A stretch of DNA of 64,000 nt from Oceanococcus sp. HetDA_MAG_MS8 (GTDB lineage Bacteria > Pseudomonadota > Gammaproteobacteria > Nevskiales > Oceanococcaceae), in the NCBI GenBank assembly GCA_019192445.1, contig JAHCMK010000012.1, positions 1-64,000 of the forward strand. Direction: 5' to 3'. Made by a program: the position numbers and the translations under genes. The notes under the pieces are model-generated. The model was given only the letters and a program-made list of their open reading frames with translations, did not search any database and was not told where the DNA came from. Every line of letters starts with the position of its first letter. Within the stretch, counting starts at the first letter, position 1. Shown here one piece after another: positions 44,734 through 54,437 of the stretch.

Positions 44734-47403
44734 ATGAGCGTACTGAATCTCCGCTACCTATTAAATCCTCAGTCCGTTGCGTTAATCGGAGCCTCCACGC
44801 GTAGCAATTCTGTCGGCAATGTGGTGATGAAGAACCTGCTGGATGCTGGTTTTCACGGCCCTATACTGCCAGTGAACCCCAAGGCTCGAACCGTGCGTGG
44901 GGTACTTGCTTATCCGGATATTGCCTCCTTGCCTGTAGCCCCGGATCTCGGTGTCATTTGCACTCCCGCAGCTAGTGTTCCAAAGATCATTCACGATCTT
45001 GGTGCGCGTGGAGCGCGAGCAGCAGTGATTATCTCATCGGGCTTCAACGAGACCGTGGATGGCATATCGCTACAGCAAAAAACATTAGACGCAGCGCAAG
45101 CCTATGGACTACGAATACTGGGGCCGAACTGTGTGGGCCTGCTTGTCGCTGGTATCGGATTAAACGCCAGCTTTGCTCATACCCATGCTCTAGATGGGCG
45201 TTTGGCCTTGCTGTCTCAATCCGGCGCCCTGTGCACCACAATTCTGGACTGGGCCCAAGCCCGAGGGATCGGCTTTTCCCATTGCATTTCTATGGGTGAT
45301 ATGGGAGACGTCGATTTCGGTGATCTGATTGATTATCTCGGCAGCGACCCTAAAACCTCCGCCATCTTGATGTACGTCGAATCGGTGGTGGCCGCGCGGA
45401 AATTCATCTCCGCGGCAAGAGCAACCTCCAGGAACAAAAAGATCATCGTGATCAAGTCCGGGCGATATGCCGAGGGTGCGCGCGCGGCGGCTTCACATAC
45501 GGGTGCCATGGCTGGAGATGACGCTGTTTTCGACGCAGCCATCCGGCGCTCAGGAATGCTTCGTGTGCTTGGCATCGATGAGTTGTTCGCGGCGGCTGAA
45601 ACGCTTGCACATGGCCGTCACGTCACGGGCAAACGCTTGGCTATTGTGACCAACGGTGGAGGAACGGGTGTACTTGCAACTGATCAACTCATTGCCCATG
45701 AAGGCATTCTGGCCGAGCTCAGCTCGGAGACCCAGTCCGCGTTAAATGAGGTACTGCCGGCAAGCTGGTCCCATGCCAACCCCGTCGACATTATCGGCGA
45801 CGGGGATGCGGAACGCTACGCGCGAACCCTGCGCATCTTGTTCCAAGACCCCAACTACGACGTGATTTTGGTGATGCTGGTGCCTTCGGCAGTTATCGAT
45901 AATGCCAGGGTCGCAGAAGCAGTTGCGGAGGAACTTACCCAAACCTCTAAGCCTGTACTCACCTGCTGGATGGGGGATTCGGCAGTTGCCAAAGCAAGGC
46001 AGATCTTCAGAGCACGAAAAATTCCCACCTATGACACGCCCGAGCTTGCCGTCAAAGCGTTCATGCATATGCATGACTACGAGCTGAATCAAAGGTCATT
46101 GCTTGAAACTCCGGCTTCGGCTCCTGAGGAGTTTCATGTCGACCCGGATGGTGTTGGTGCCGTCATCAACGCTGCACTCAATGAAGACCGCGAACTACTC
46201 ACCGAAGTCGAAGCCAAGGACGTCTTGGCAAAGTACGCCGTGAACACTGTCACCACCCAGGTTGCTCATTCCCCAGCTGAGGCCGTGCGCATAGCCAAAC
46301 ACATTGGTTTTCCAATCGCTCTGAAGATTCTCTCCAAAGACATCACCCACAAGTCGGATGTGGGCGGTGTGCTGCTAGGGATTGAATCCGCGGCTGTTCT
46401 AGAGGCCTCCGCAGAAGGAATGCTCACCAGGATTAAGCAATGCCAGCCCGATGCTTCTGTAGAAGGTTTCGCAGTGCAGCCTATGATCTCTAGACCGAAG
46501 GCCTACGAACTCATACTCGGCGTACACACTGACCCCATATTCGGCCCAGTGATTCTCTTCGGTGAGGGCGGTACTGCAGTTGAAGTAATCAAGGATCGAG
46601 CCATTGCACTGCCCCCGCTTAACCAGGCTTTGGCGCGCCAGCTCATCCAACGAACGCGAATCAGTAAACTTCTTGCCGGCTACCGAGGTACCCAGCCCGT
46701 AGCCTTAACCGATATCGAGTTAACTCTGGTCAAACTCTCGCATCTTGTCGCCAACCACCCAGAAATCATTGAGCTCGACATCAACCCTCTGCTGGCTGAT
46801 GAAGATGGCGTGCTCGCACTAGACGCAAGGATTCGTGTCGCACCTGCAGCTTTGAGCGGAAGCCAACGCTTTGCGATCCGTCCTTACCCTAAAGAGCTCG
46901 AGGAAACTGTAGAGATTGACGGTGAAGCACTCCTACTGCGTCCCATCCGTCCCGAGGATGAGCCAGCGCACAAAGTGTTCATTGACAAGCTCTCCTTCGA
47001 GGACCTGTATTTTCGCTTCTTCCGCGCAGTCGGCGACTTATCTCATGATCAATTGGCCCGGTTTACCCAAATTGATTACGCGCGTGAGATGGCCTTCATT
47101 GCTACCCGCCACACCCATACTGGAGAGGAAACCTTGGGTGTGGTCCGCGCTGTAGCCAATGCCGACAATACCGATGCAGAGTTCGCCCTCATCGTGCGCT
47201 CCGATTTTCAGGGTCGAGACCTAGGACGAGCCTTGCTGGAAAAGATGATCCGATACTGTAAAGAACACGGTATCGAGAGGCTCTGTGGCCAAGCATTGTC
47301 ATCCAAACAGGCGATGATCCATCTGGCGAAAGACCTCGGGTTTTCGGTGATACGCAGCGACCACAGCGATGGTGTTGAGCTTGAACTCATACTCGGTCAA
47401 TAG
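44734..47403 (+). CDS. Pat/PatZ-type ADP-forming acyl-CoA synthetase-like protein with GNAT domain
   Basis: An 889-residue multidomain protein, length like PatZ of E. coli. I choose ATG 44734 (MSVLNLRYLLNPQSVALIGA). The CoA-binding domain covers about 10-140, followed by a succinyl-CoA ligase-like region with a conserved histidine in AAASHTGAMAGDDAVFD. An ATP-grasp domain spans about 480-700. A GNAT acetyltransferase occupies about 730-889 (RSDFQGRDLGRALLEKMIRY). Homologues acetylate lysines of acetyl-CoA synthetase and other proteins. The ligase part may be regulatory rather than catalytic. Confidence 0.9.
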   Translation: MSVLNLRYLLNPQSVALIGASTRSNSVGNVVMKNLLDAGFHGPILPVNPKARTVRGVLAYPDIASLPVAPDLGVICTPAASVPKIIHDLGARGARAAVIISSGFNETVDGISLQQKTLDAAQAYGLRILGPNCVGLLVAGIGLNASFAHTHALDGRLALLSQSGALCTTILDWAQARGIGFSHCISMGDMGDVDFGDLIDYLGSDPKTSAILMYVESVVAARKFISAARATSRNKKIIVIKSGRYAEGARAAASHTGAMAGDDAVFDAAIRRSGMLRVLGIDELFAAAETLAHGRHVTGKRLAIVTNGGGTGVLATDQLIAHEGILAELSSETQSALNEVLPASWSHANPVDIIGDGDAERYARTLRILFQDPNYDVILVMLVPSAVIDNARVAEAVAEELTQTSKPVLTCWMGDSAVAKARQIFRARKIPTYDTPELAVKAFMHMHDYELNQRSLLETPASAPEEFHVDPDGVGAVINAALNEDRELLTEVEAKDVLAKYAVNTVTTQVAHSPAEAVRIAKHIGFPIALKILSKDITHKSDVGGVLLGIESAAVLEASAEGMLTRIKQCQPDASVEGFAVQPMISRPKAYELILGVHTDPIFGPVILFGEGGTAVEVIKDRAIALPPLNQALARQLIQRTRISKLLAGYRGTQPVALTDIELTLVKLSHLVANHPEIIELDINPLLADEDGVLALDARIRVAPAALSGSQRFAIRPYPKELEETVEIDGEALLLRPIRPEDEPAHKVFIDKLSFEDLYFRFFRAVGDLSHDQLARFTQIDYAREMAFIATRHTHTGEETLGVVRAVANADNTDAEFALIVRSDFQGRDLGRALLEKMIRYCKEHGIERLCGQALSSKQAMIHLAKDLGFSVIRSDHSDGVELELILGQ

Positions 47404-47532
47404 CCTCACGAGAACTACGGCAAGGCTGTACTTCAATCGTTCTCTGAGCCAATCAACAGCAAGCACTGCGTCTGACTGCTAGGCTAGCAATGCTTTGCCT
47501 CAGCCACTTTTGGGCGGAGGCAGCGACGAGGC

Positions 47533-48519
47533 ATGCGGATGCAGAGCTTTCATTGCCCCACATGTGGGGGCCGTGTTTTTTTCGACAATCTCCATTGTAG
47601 CTGTGGGCAGGGCTTGTACTTCGACCCCGACCAGCAGCTGTTCCACACCCAGGGCGAGCCCTGCTCTAACCGCACCACCTTGGCCTGTAACTGGCAGGCT
47701 GCCATGGGTCAGGACCTATGCGCGAGCTGCATGCTGACAAGCGTGCACCCGGACCTCACAGTGGCGGATAACAACGCGCTCTGGGCTTTGGCCGAAGGGT
47801 CAAAGCGTCGCGTACTTGCCGGGCTTTATCGCTGGGGTTGGTTCAGCCACGCCGATGGTGGATCAAGGCCCGAGTTTCATATGCTCTCGGAAGCCACTGC
47901 GAGCGGCCCCACTCAGGTCAGCATGGGGCATCAGTCTGGGGTAGTGACCATCAATCTGGCCGAATGTGACGCGACCGAACGGGTCCGCCGCCGCGAGAAT
48001 CTGGGCGAAAGCTATCGCACCATGGTGGGCCATTTTCGCCATGAGATCGCCCATTTTCTCTATGAGCGTCTGTGCGAGTACTCCGGCTTTACAAACGCCT
48101 TTGCGGCACTCTTCGGAGATGTCAGCCTGGACTATGCCCTTGCCTTAAACCAGCATTATCAGCAAGGTCCGCAAGCCGGCTGGGAGCAGCACTACATTTC
48201 TTCCTACGCGTCCTCTCACCCCCATGAAGACTGGGCGGAAAGCGCCGCGCATGCCCTGCATCTTGTCGACCTCGTCGACAGCTTTCACGCCACCTCCCTG
48301 GCATCAGCGGGCGACGATACCGGTTATGACGCGTATGCCGACACCCATACCGAGAAACTCCTGCAAAGGGGCTTAGAGCTCGGCATTGCCTTCAATCATG
48401 TGAGTCGCGGCATGGGCCTGACCGACTTATACCCCTTTGTGACACCTCCGCAGGTGCGCGACAAACTCCATTTCGCGCATCAGTGGCTGAGTCTTGCTAG
48501 GTTTGACCAAACCGTCTAA
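47533..48519 (+). CDS. Putative zinc-binding metallopeptidase with N-terminal zinc ribbon
   Basis: A 328-residue cytosolic protein. The N-terminal zinc ribbon has C8, C11, C22 and C24. The metallopeptidase-like domain carries HEIAHFLYE with H170, E171 and H174, and a downstream DWAESAAHALHLVD segment that could give the third ligand. It matches the putative zinc-binding metallopeptidase family (zinc_ribbon_6 / Peptidase_Mx), whose substrates are unknown. Confidence 0.8.
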   Translation: MRMQSFHCPTCGGRVFFDNLHCSCGQGLYFDPDQQLFHTQGEPCSNRTTLACNWQAAMGQDLCASCMLTSVHPDLTVADNNALWALAEGSKRRVLAGLYRWGWFSHADGGSRPEFHMLSEATASGPTQVSMGHQSGVVTINLAECDATERVRRRENLGESYRTMVGHFRHEIAHFLYERLCEYSGFTNAFAALFGDVSLDYALALNQHYQQGPQAGWEQHYISSYASSHPHEDWAESAAHALHLVDLVDSFHATSLASAGDDTGYDAYADTHTEKLLQRGLELGIAFNHVSRGMGLTDLYPFVTPPQVRDKLHFAHQWLSLARFDQTV

Positions 48520-48542
48520 GGCTGGCTCCACGGCCATTCCGC

Positions 48543-49082
48543 TCACCAGTAATCAGGGTGATCCAGCGCCGCTGCACACTGGCTTGTTCCCCGCAGCGGC
48601 GGCCAGGGCAGCACCCCATCGAGAGATTGCCCCAGCCAGCCATGCGGTTGTTGCAAGCGATGCGGGGGCTGCGCTTGCTCGGCGCTGATGGCCGCGAAGC
48701 CTACGCGCTGATAGTAGGCCGGGTCGCCGTAGGTAAGAACGACATCCACACCAGCGTCGCGCAGCATACTCAGGCCTGCGTTGATAAGAGCCTGCCCGAA
48801 GCCCTGCCCCTGTTTCTGCGGCAATACGGCCATGGGAGACAGTAGGAAAACGCTGCGCGAATCCTCACTGAAAGCCATGCGCGAGAACACCACAGCGGCA
48901 ACCACCTCATCGTCAACATAACCGGCGCAGCAATGAATGTCCGCTTTGGAGCCGCTGAGTAGCTCCTGCACCAGAGCCGCAATCAGGGCACCTTCTTGCG
49001 CCCCTTCGGAATGGGTAAATGCTTGTTTAAAAACATCCACAAAGGCTGCACCAGGGTGTTGTAAGGGCGTTTGAGTACGCAT
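48543..49082 (-). CDS. GNAT family N-acetyltransferase
   Basis: A 179-residue acetyltransferase from ATG 49082; a TTG 21 bases further up is possible. The GNAT core is clear: VVAAVVFSRMAFSEDSRSVF, then LLSPMAVLPQKQGQGFGQAL (motif A, QGQGFG) and GVDVVLTYGDPAYYQRVGFA (motif B). It is close to the YhbS-like group. Substrate unknown. It converges on the metallopeptidase gene. Confidence 0.88.
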   Translation of the reverse strand: MRTQTPLQHPGAAFVDVFKQAFTHSEGAQEGALIAALVQELLSGSKADIHCCAGYVDDEVVAAVVFSRMAFSEDSRSVFLLSPMAVLPQKQGQGFGQALINAGLSMLRDAGVDVVLTYGDPAYYQRVGFAAISAEQAQPPHRLQQPHGWLGQSLDGVLPWPPLRGTSQCAAALDHPDYW

Positions 49083-49237
49083 GGTTGTCGCGAGCCAGGC
49101 CAATCACCAAAGGCTTCAGTGTAAGCCCCCGCATCCTTGAGTAAAGGCGCACCTGAGCCACACCCCCCGCGTGAATAACCTGCATATACTGCGGGCTCCC
49201 GAGGAGACACGGACACCTGCATGCAGGTGCATTCGCC

Positions 49238-51016
49238 ATGATGGCCAAACCCCAAACCGCAGCCTGCCGATTGACATACTGCGCCGCATTGCTCTGCGCG
49301 CTGTTTGCCCCAGCGCAGGCCCAAGACCCTGCCTACCCTTCACCGGAATGGACGGCCCGCGAGCTGCAGAACTATCAAACTGCTCTGAGCGCCGTCGGCG
49401 AGCAACTGGCACAGCCGCCATTCATGCAGCGCTGGCTGGAGCAATCTTTGGCCAACATTGCCAGCTTCAGCCAGCGCGCGCTAACCGACCCCAGCTGGCT
49501 GCTGGCGAGCAGCCCACCACTACAATCGAGTATTACGGCGGCGCTCAGCGGTGACCCTGTAGCGGCGGTGGCGACCCTGGCACAGCAACTCAGCGCAGAT
49601 CCTCTGGCCTTGGTGAGCCTGTCCCTGAACTCCCCCCTGACTCCTTTGTGTACCACCTGGGCTCTACCGTGTACGGGTGACCCCTTTCGCTATCCAGGGG
49701 TCGATGATTTTTATAGTGCAGAAGCGGAGGTGGAGCCCGTTGTCTTCTACGATCGGGACTGTGCGCGTTTGAGTGGCCGGTTATGGCGGCCCATAGGCTC
49801 GGCTGAGCAGAGCCGTCCCGGCGTGGTCATCATGAATGGCTCTGTACAAGCACCAGAGACTTTGTATTGGTGGGCGGCACAAGCCATGGTCCGGGCCGGA
49901 TATAGCGTGCTCAGCTTCGATCCCCGTGGCCAAGGCCGCTCCGATATGCAGGCTCCCAATGGGGGCCAGGGAACCAACATCAATCTCGCCGTGTTTTGGG
50001 AGGGTCTCGTCGACGCCATCGACTTCTTCCGCAGCAGCCCGGAGCGCCCCTATCCCCATGCTGCAAGCTGCGCTAGCACCACAGCCACCGTCACACAGCC
50101 ATACAACCCCCACCATCAAACTTTGGATCTGCAGCGGTTGGGTATTGTTGGCCACTCCGCCGGAGCCATCGGTGTTTCCGTGGTGCAGAGTTATGGAGCA
50201 CCGGGTGCCCAGGCTTGGCCCGGCACCATGGATTCAACAAATCCCGTCGACGCCGTGGTCGCCTGGGATGGCTGGCTGGGCCCGGAAAGTACTCAGGTTG
50301 GCGGGGCCATTGGTGCGGGCTATGACTATCTTCCCGAACCGCTACGCCAAGTACTGCTCGACCTCGTCGTTGCCCGCGAATTACCGCCCATCGTTCCGCA
50401 GCTTCCGACCATGGGCCAGGCTAGCGAATATGGATTGGCACCACTGCCTTTTCTGGCGCCACCACAACGCGATCAACATTTAGAAGCGTTTGCCAGCTGG
50501 CAAAGAGCAGGCATTCCGGCTTTCCAGTTCACCATTGCAGGCAGCACCCATTTCGAATGGTCATTACTGCCAGGCTTTCCCGCAAGCTCTTGGTGTCCTG
50601 AAGTGGTCGCTGGCCAGTGCCAAGGTGGCTGGGGCCGGCCTATGGCCGAACACTACACCCTGGCATGGTTGGACCGCTGGCTGAAAAGACCCGGAGAAGG
50701 CGGTTTTATCAATGCTGATGAACGATTACTCGCCCACCAGAATCAGCACACAGAATTCGCTGAGCGCCTCAGCGTGTATTACGACTCGGCCTGGGCTTTT
50801 ACTCAACGCGATGGTGTTACGCGAAGCTGTACAGATCTTCGCCGAGATTGTGCGAGCACCACGGTAGCAGCAATCCAACCAAGTAGTGCTCAAGCCCGCC
50901 AGGCATTGAGCCATGCCGGTGGCCAGCTTTCATGGATGAATCTCCTCAGCCTATTTCTTATCTGGGCCGCTACAGCTCATCGGCGGCGATCCCAGCATCC
51001 GTCTTCAGGAAAATAA
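49238..51016 (+). CDS. Secreted alpha/beta hydrolase with GlyGly-CTERM-like tail
   Basis: A 592-residue exported enzyme. Signal peptide about 1-28 (LTYCAALLCALFAPAQAQ). An alpha/beta hydrolase fold follows, with VLSFDPRGQGRSD (oxyanion side) and nucleophile elbow GHSAG with S307. FAWxxAGIPAFQF-like strands and a GSTHFEW segment carry a plausible catalytic His. The C-terminus is GG (561-562), a hydrophobic helix MNLLSLFLIWAATA and HRRR, like the GlyGly-CTERM sorting signal cut by rhombosortase. It precedes the MaoC gene by 5 bases, so it may be in a lipid-degrading operon. Confidence 0.82.
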   Translation: MMAKPQTAACRLTYCAALLCALFAPAQAQDPAYPSPEWTARELQNYQTALSAVGEQLAQPPFMQRWLEQSLANIASFSQRALTDPSWLLASSPPLQSSITAALSGDPVAAVATLAQQLSADPLALVSLSLNSPLTPLCTTWALPCTGDPFRYPGVDDFYSAEAEVEPVVFYDRDCARLSGRLWRPIGSAEQSRPGVVIMNGSVQAPETLYWWAAQAMVRAGYSVLSFDPRGQGRSDMQAPNGGQGTNINLAVFWEGLVDAIDFFRSSPERPYPHAASCASTTATVTQPYNPHHQTLDLQRLGIVGHSAGAIGVSVVQSYGAPGAQAWPGTMDSTNPVDAVVAWDGWLGPESTQVGGAIGAGYDYLPEPLRQVLLDLVVARELPPIVPQLPTMGQASEYGLAPLPFLAPPQRDQHLEAFASWQRAGIPAFQFTIAGSTHFEWSLLPGFPASSWCPEVVAGQCQGGWGRPMAEHYTLAWLDRWLKRPGEGGFINADERLLAHQNQHTEFAERLSVYYDSAWAFTQRDGVTRSCTDLRRDCASTTVAAIQPSSAQARQALSHAGGQLSWMNLLSLFLIWAATAHRRRSQHPSSGK

Positions 51017-51021
51017 CTGTT

Positions 51022-51912
51022 ATGTCCGTGTCTCCTACTCTTGCGGCTCAGCAATGGCCCACCATTCGTGGCATGACCACCGGTTTATTGCTGTCTTGGC
51101 TACCTGCTCCCATCAAGCACCGGTTGTTTGATCCCACGGCGACGCAGCGGCAAATCGTGCCCCCATGCAGTCGGTCGTTGGTCGACCAGTACCTAGCCTG
51201 GTCCGGAGCCGACCCCGAACGCTATGCGCATACGCTACCGGCACATTTTTTTAGTAAATATGGGCTGGAGCTGGTGTCCCGGCTGTGTGGCTTGGCACCC
51301 GTTAATATGCTGCAAGTCGTCAATCAAGGCTGTCGGTTCCGGGTATATTCGCTGATTCCCCGAGATGTCCCCATTCATTTGAGCGGCCGCTTAGTGGACT
51401 GCAGTGATCAGGGTTCCAGGGTGCGCGTGCACACGCAGGTTCAGGTCGGCTGGGAGGAGCAGCCTCAGGCCATGAGCGTTGATATCTATGCGGCCGTGCT
51501 GCGTGGAAGGTCGCCTCGCGCAAAGAAACAAGCCCAGCAAGCTGCCTCTGCGCAAAACTTTCGTCAGGTGGGCCATTGGTCTGCCGACCGTGCCGACGGC
51601 CAGCGCTTCTTCTACCTCACCGGCGACTTCAACCCCATTCATACGGTGTGGCCGCTGGCGCGACGCAGCAAGTTCGGCGGGTGCATCCTCCACGGTTTTG
51701 GCACCCTCGCTCGGAGCTGGGAATGTGTGCAGGCTGACGGTAGCCAGATCAGCGATGCCGATCTGCGCTTTGTCAAACCCAACCTATTACCCCAGCCCCG
51801 CCTCAATGTGGAACTGGCCACCCAAGACTCCACCACGACGATGCGCGTCGTTGACCCCCAAGGCGCGGTGTACTTAGCTGGCCAAATCAAGCGCGAGGGA
51901 GCCTCCCAATGA
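51022..51912 (+). CDS. MaoC-like hot-dog dehydratase
   Basis: A 296-residue protein from ATG 51022; the frame begins earlier inside the hydrolase gene. The C-terminal hot-dog domain has YLTGDFNPIHTVWPLARRSK, then FGGCILHGFGTLARSW, matching the MaoC hydratase motif (D-x-N-P-I-H). The N-terminal half is a degenerate first hot-dog. It would hydrate enoyl-CoA or a related thioester. ATGA overlap with the thiolase gene suggests they act on one pathway. Confidence 0.85.
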   Translation: MSVSPTLAAQQWPTIRGMTTGLLLSWLPAPIKHRLFDPTATQRQIVPPCSRSLVDQYLAWSGADPERYAHTLPAHFFSKYGLELVSRLCGLAPVNMLQVVNQGCRFRVYSLIPRDVPIHLSGRLVDCSDQGSRVRVHTQVQVGWEEQPQAMSVDIYAAVLRGRSPRAKKQAQQAASAQNFRQVGHWSADRADGQRFFYLTGDFNPIHTVWPLARRSKFGGCILHGFGTLARSWECVQADGSQISDADLRFVKPNLLPQPRLNVELATQDSTTTMRVVDPQGAVYLAGQIKREGASQ

Positions 51913-53219
51913 CGGCCTATGCCCATGTCCCTCCCACCAATCGGCCAGTCATCGTCGACGCTGTGCGAACACCTTTTTTGCACTCCGGCGGCGTGTTCGC
52001 GCGCTACCGCCACCATGAACTCGCAGCGCTGCCATTACGCGCCCTCTTGCAACGCTACCCGGGGCTAGATCAACAGGTGGAGCTGCTGACCGTCGGCGCC
52101 GTTGTACAAGAACTGGAAACAACGAACATCGCCCGCGAAGCCGGCCTCAATGCAGGTTTAGCAGCACGCATACCGGCATACAGCGTGTCCATGGCGGGCG
52201 TCTCTCCGGCGGTGGGTTTTGCACACATCTGCGACATGATTGCTCTGGGCCGTATTCAGGTAGGCCTAGCCGGCGGAAGTGAGAACTTTTCTGACCTGCC
52301 TATACGCTTGAAGCGCAAGGTCCGTCAGCGCGCTGTCAAACTCGCCTTCGCCCGCAATGGCAAAGACAAGCTACGCGCTGTGGCTGGACTCTGGCCATGG
52401 GACTTATTACCCGAGGTTCCTTCCAGTAAAGATCTGAGTACTGGACTCACAATGGGCGCGGCCTGTGAGGCCATGGTGAAGCGGTTCGGCGTGAGCCGCG
52501 AAGCCGCAGATGCCTTTGCACTACGCAGTCATCTCAACGCCTGTGCAGCCTGGGATGCCGGCCACTACACCGACGAAGTCATCGCCGTCGATGACCGTGC
52601 CGGAGCTGCGGTCGGTTGCGACGACGGCATGCGCCGCGATACTTCCGCCCAGAAGTTGGCGCAGCTCAAGCCCGCATTCTCCTCTGATGGTGTGGTCACA
52701 GCCGGAAACGCATCAGGCATCACCGACGGTGCAGGAGCGCAGCTGTTGATGAGCCGACAACGAGCCCAGGAGCTAGGAACCCAACCCTTGGCTGAGGTGG
52801 TGGATTACCAACTCGTAGGCGTCAACGACTTACACACCGAAATGCTGCTGGGCCCTGCTATGGCCATCCCCCGCTTATTGGCTCGGCATCAGCTACAGAT
52901 GAACGACATCCATGTATTTGAGCTGCACGAAGCCTTTGCGGCCCAGGTCCTGTGTAACCAAAAGGCTCTCGCCGACACCAGCTTCGCCCAAGAGGAACTG
53001 GGATTAAGCCAAGCGACCGGAGCTATTCCCGAAGATCGCCTCAACTGCTGGGGTGGTTCCGTGGCTTTGGGCAACCCCTTTGCCGGCACGGGTACTCGCC
53101 TGCTGAGTACGGCAGCGCGACGGCTGCGCGCCAGCGGGGGGCGTTATGCCCTCACCGCCACCTGTGCCGGCGGCGGGCTGGGCGCGGCCATCCTTCTGGC
53201 CAACCCCGATCACTCCTAA
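51909..53219 (+). CDS. Thiolase-fold protein lacking the nucleophilic cysteine
   Basis: A 436-residue thiolase homologous to the FadI type (IPAYSVSMAGVSPA, ELHEAFAAQVL, NCWGGSVALGNPFAGTG, TATCAGGGLGAA). The nucleophilic Cys of MAC is Gly97 (codon GGC, 52197-52199), and the GHP histidine is Asn389 (codon AAC, 53073-53075). His340 (HEAFA) and Cys419 (CAGGG) remain. No frameshift or stop is present, so the fold is intact but normal thiolysis or Claisen condensation should be impaired. It is coupled to the MaoC gene. Confidence 0.9.
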   Translation: MTAYAHVPPTNRPVIVDAVRTPFLHSGGVFARYRHHELAALPLRALLQRYPGLDQQVELLTVGAVVQELETTNIAREAGLNAGLAARIPAYSVSMAGVSPAVGFAHICDMIALGRIQVGLAGGSENFSDLPIRLKRKVRQRAVKLAFARNGKDKLRAVAGLWPWDLLPEVPSSKDLSTGLTMGAACEAMVKRFGVSREAADAFALRSHLNACAAWDAGHYTDEVIAVDDRAGAAVGCDDGMRRDTSAQKLAQLKPAFSSDGVVTAGNASGITDGAGAQLLMSRQRAQELGTQPLAEVVDYQLVGVNDLHTEMLLGPAMAIPRLLARHQLQMNDIHVFELHEAFAAQVLCNQKALADTSFAQEELGLSQATGAIPEDRLNCWGGSVALGNPFAGTGTRLLSTAARRLRASGGRYALTATCAGGGLGAAILLANPDHS

Positions 53220-53224
53220 AAACG

Positions 53225-54118
53225 CTAGGACAATGAGGGCTGCGCGCGTGGCGGCCGAGGAATCAAGACCGGAGTGCGGGCTTTGTAGGCCTCGTAATCG
53301 GCCTGCCCTCCCCAACGGTCGTCGGCGCGCTGCTCCAGCATGGGAATACCACTCACTTTGATGAGCAAAAAGGCCACGAATACGGGCGACAGCCAGCCTA
53401 GCCATAACCAACCGCTCATGACCGGCGTCGCGATCATGGCCACGCCCACCCACAAGGTGATCTCGCCGAAATAATTGGGGTGACGGGACCAGCGCCAGAG
53501 ACCGACATCGATGAATCGGCCTTTATTGGCAGGGTTGGCCTTAAATGCAGACTTTTGCCAGTCTGCAACGGCCTCGAACGCAAACCCGAGCAGCCATACT
53601 CCCAGCCCCAGGACCTCGAGGAGCCCAGGCGCCTGGGTTGGTTGCACACTCATCGCAATCAGCGCTGCGAAGAGCGTTAAAAAGACCCATAGTCCTTGCA
53701 GTGTCCAGGCCACCAAGAAGCGCAAAAAGTGCGGCTTAATATCGTCAAAACGACCATCTTTTCCATCCTGACGGATTCGCTTGAATAAGAAGCTCCCCAG
53801 GCGCAAGGCCCAGATCAGAACCAGTCCTAGCAGCAGTGCTGTGCGCCAATCGGCCTCTGCGCTCAGCCGCATACCAGCGGCTAACGCAATGACGCTGATA
53901 TAGGTTGCACTCCCGGTGAGGTCGTAATAATGCTCAGTTTGCGCCCAATACGATGGCAAGAAAACCAGCCACTGCACGCCAAAAGCAAGCAGGGCCAGCA
54001 TCGGTAGTAAAGGCTGCCCTAACAGGCTGAGGCTACCTGGCGAAACAATATGCGCCAGTGCCAAACCGATCCCGGTGGCGACCAGAATCACCACAATGCT
54101 TTGTAGTTGGGCTTTCAT
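53225..54118 (-). CDS. DUF1295 membrane protein (steroid 5-alpha-reductase-like)
   Basis: A 297-residue integral membrane protein from ATG 54118 with about six or seven helices. The C-terminal RHPNYFGEITLWVGVAMIAT is the signature of the DUF1295/ICMT-like superfamily. FEAVADWQKSAFKANPANKG precedes it. Members reduce steroids or fatty acyl chains or are uncharacterised; the substrate cannot be told here. It is convergent with the thiolase gene. Confidence 0.88.
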   Translation of the reverse strand: MKAQLQSIVVILVATGIGLALAHIVSPGSLSLLGQPLLPMLALLAFGVQWLVFLPSYWAQTEHYYDLTGSATYISVIALAAGMRLSAEADWRTALLLGLVLIWALRLGSFLFKRIRQDGKDGRFDDIKPHFLRFLVAWTLQGLWVFLTLFAALIAMSVQPTQAPGLLEVLGLGVWLLGFAFEAVADWQKSAFKANPANKGRFIDVGLWRWSRHPNYFGEITLWVGVAMIATPVMSGWLWLGWLSPVFVAFLLIKVSGIPMLEQRADDRWGGQADYEAYKARTPVLIPRPPRAQPSLS

Positions 54119-54437
54119 TGTCTTGCTCTTACTCCTGCAAGCCATGCCCGCGACCGGGGCTTCTGGCCAATACTAGAAATCCAGCCGCCGCGGGCCAGCG
54201 GCGCTACTGTGGATAGGGTCGCCACTCTATGCTGCTTATTCGCACGGAATCCAGCATTGGAGGCGAAGGCCTGGCTTACTGGCCACCAGTTCGTTCATCG
54301 CGCCGCCAACCCTCGCTTAGGTTTTCAGCCTGCGGTGTGGCGCCACACCCTTGCACACTTGCGCCGTGCAGACCACTCTATGACTCTCGTCTACGCCAGC
54401 CTCAAGCCATCAATCTTCTGGCTTTTCCCCATCGAGC
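54119..54437. other. Gap with no recognised gene
   Basis: The 319 bases between the divergent DUF1295 and DUF2007 genes hold only weak open frames without family likeness. No terminator, RNA or repeat is recognised. Confidence 0.4.
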
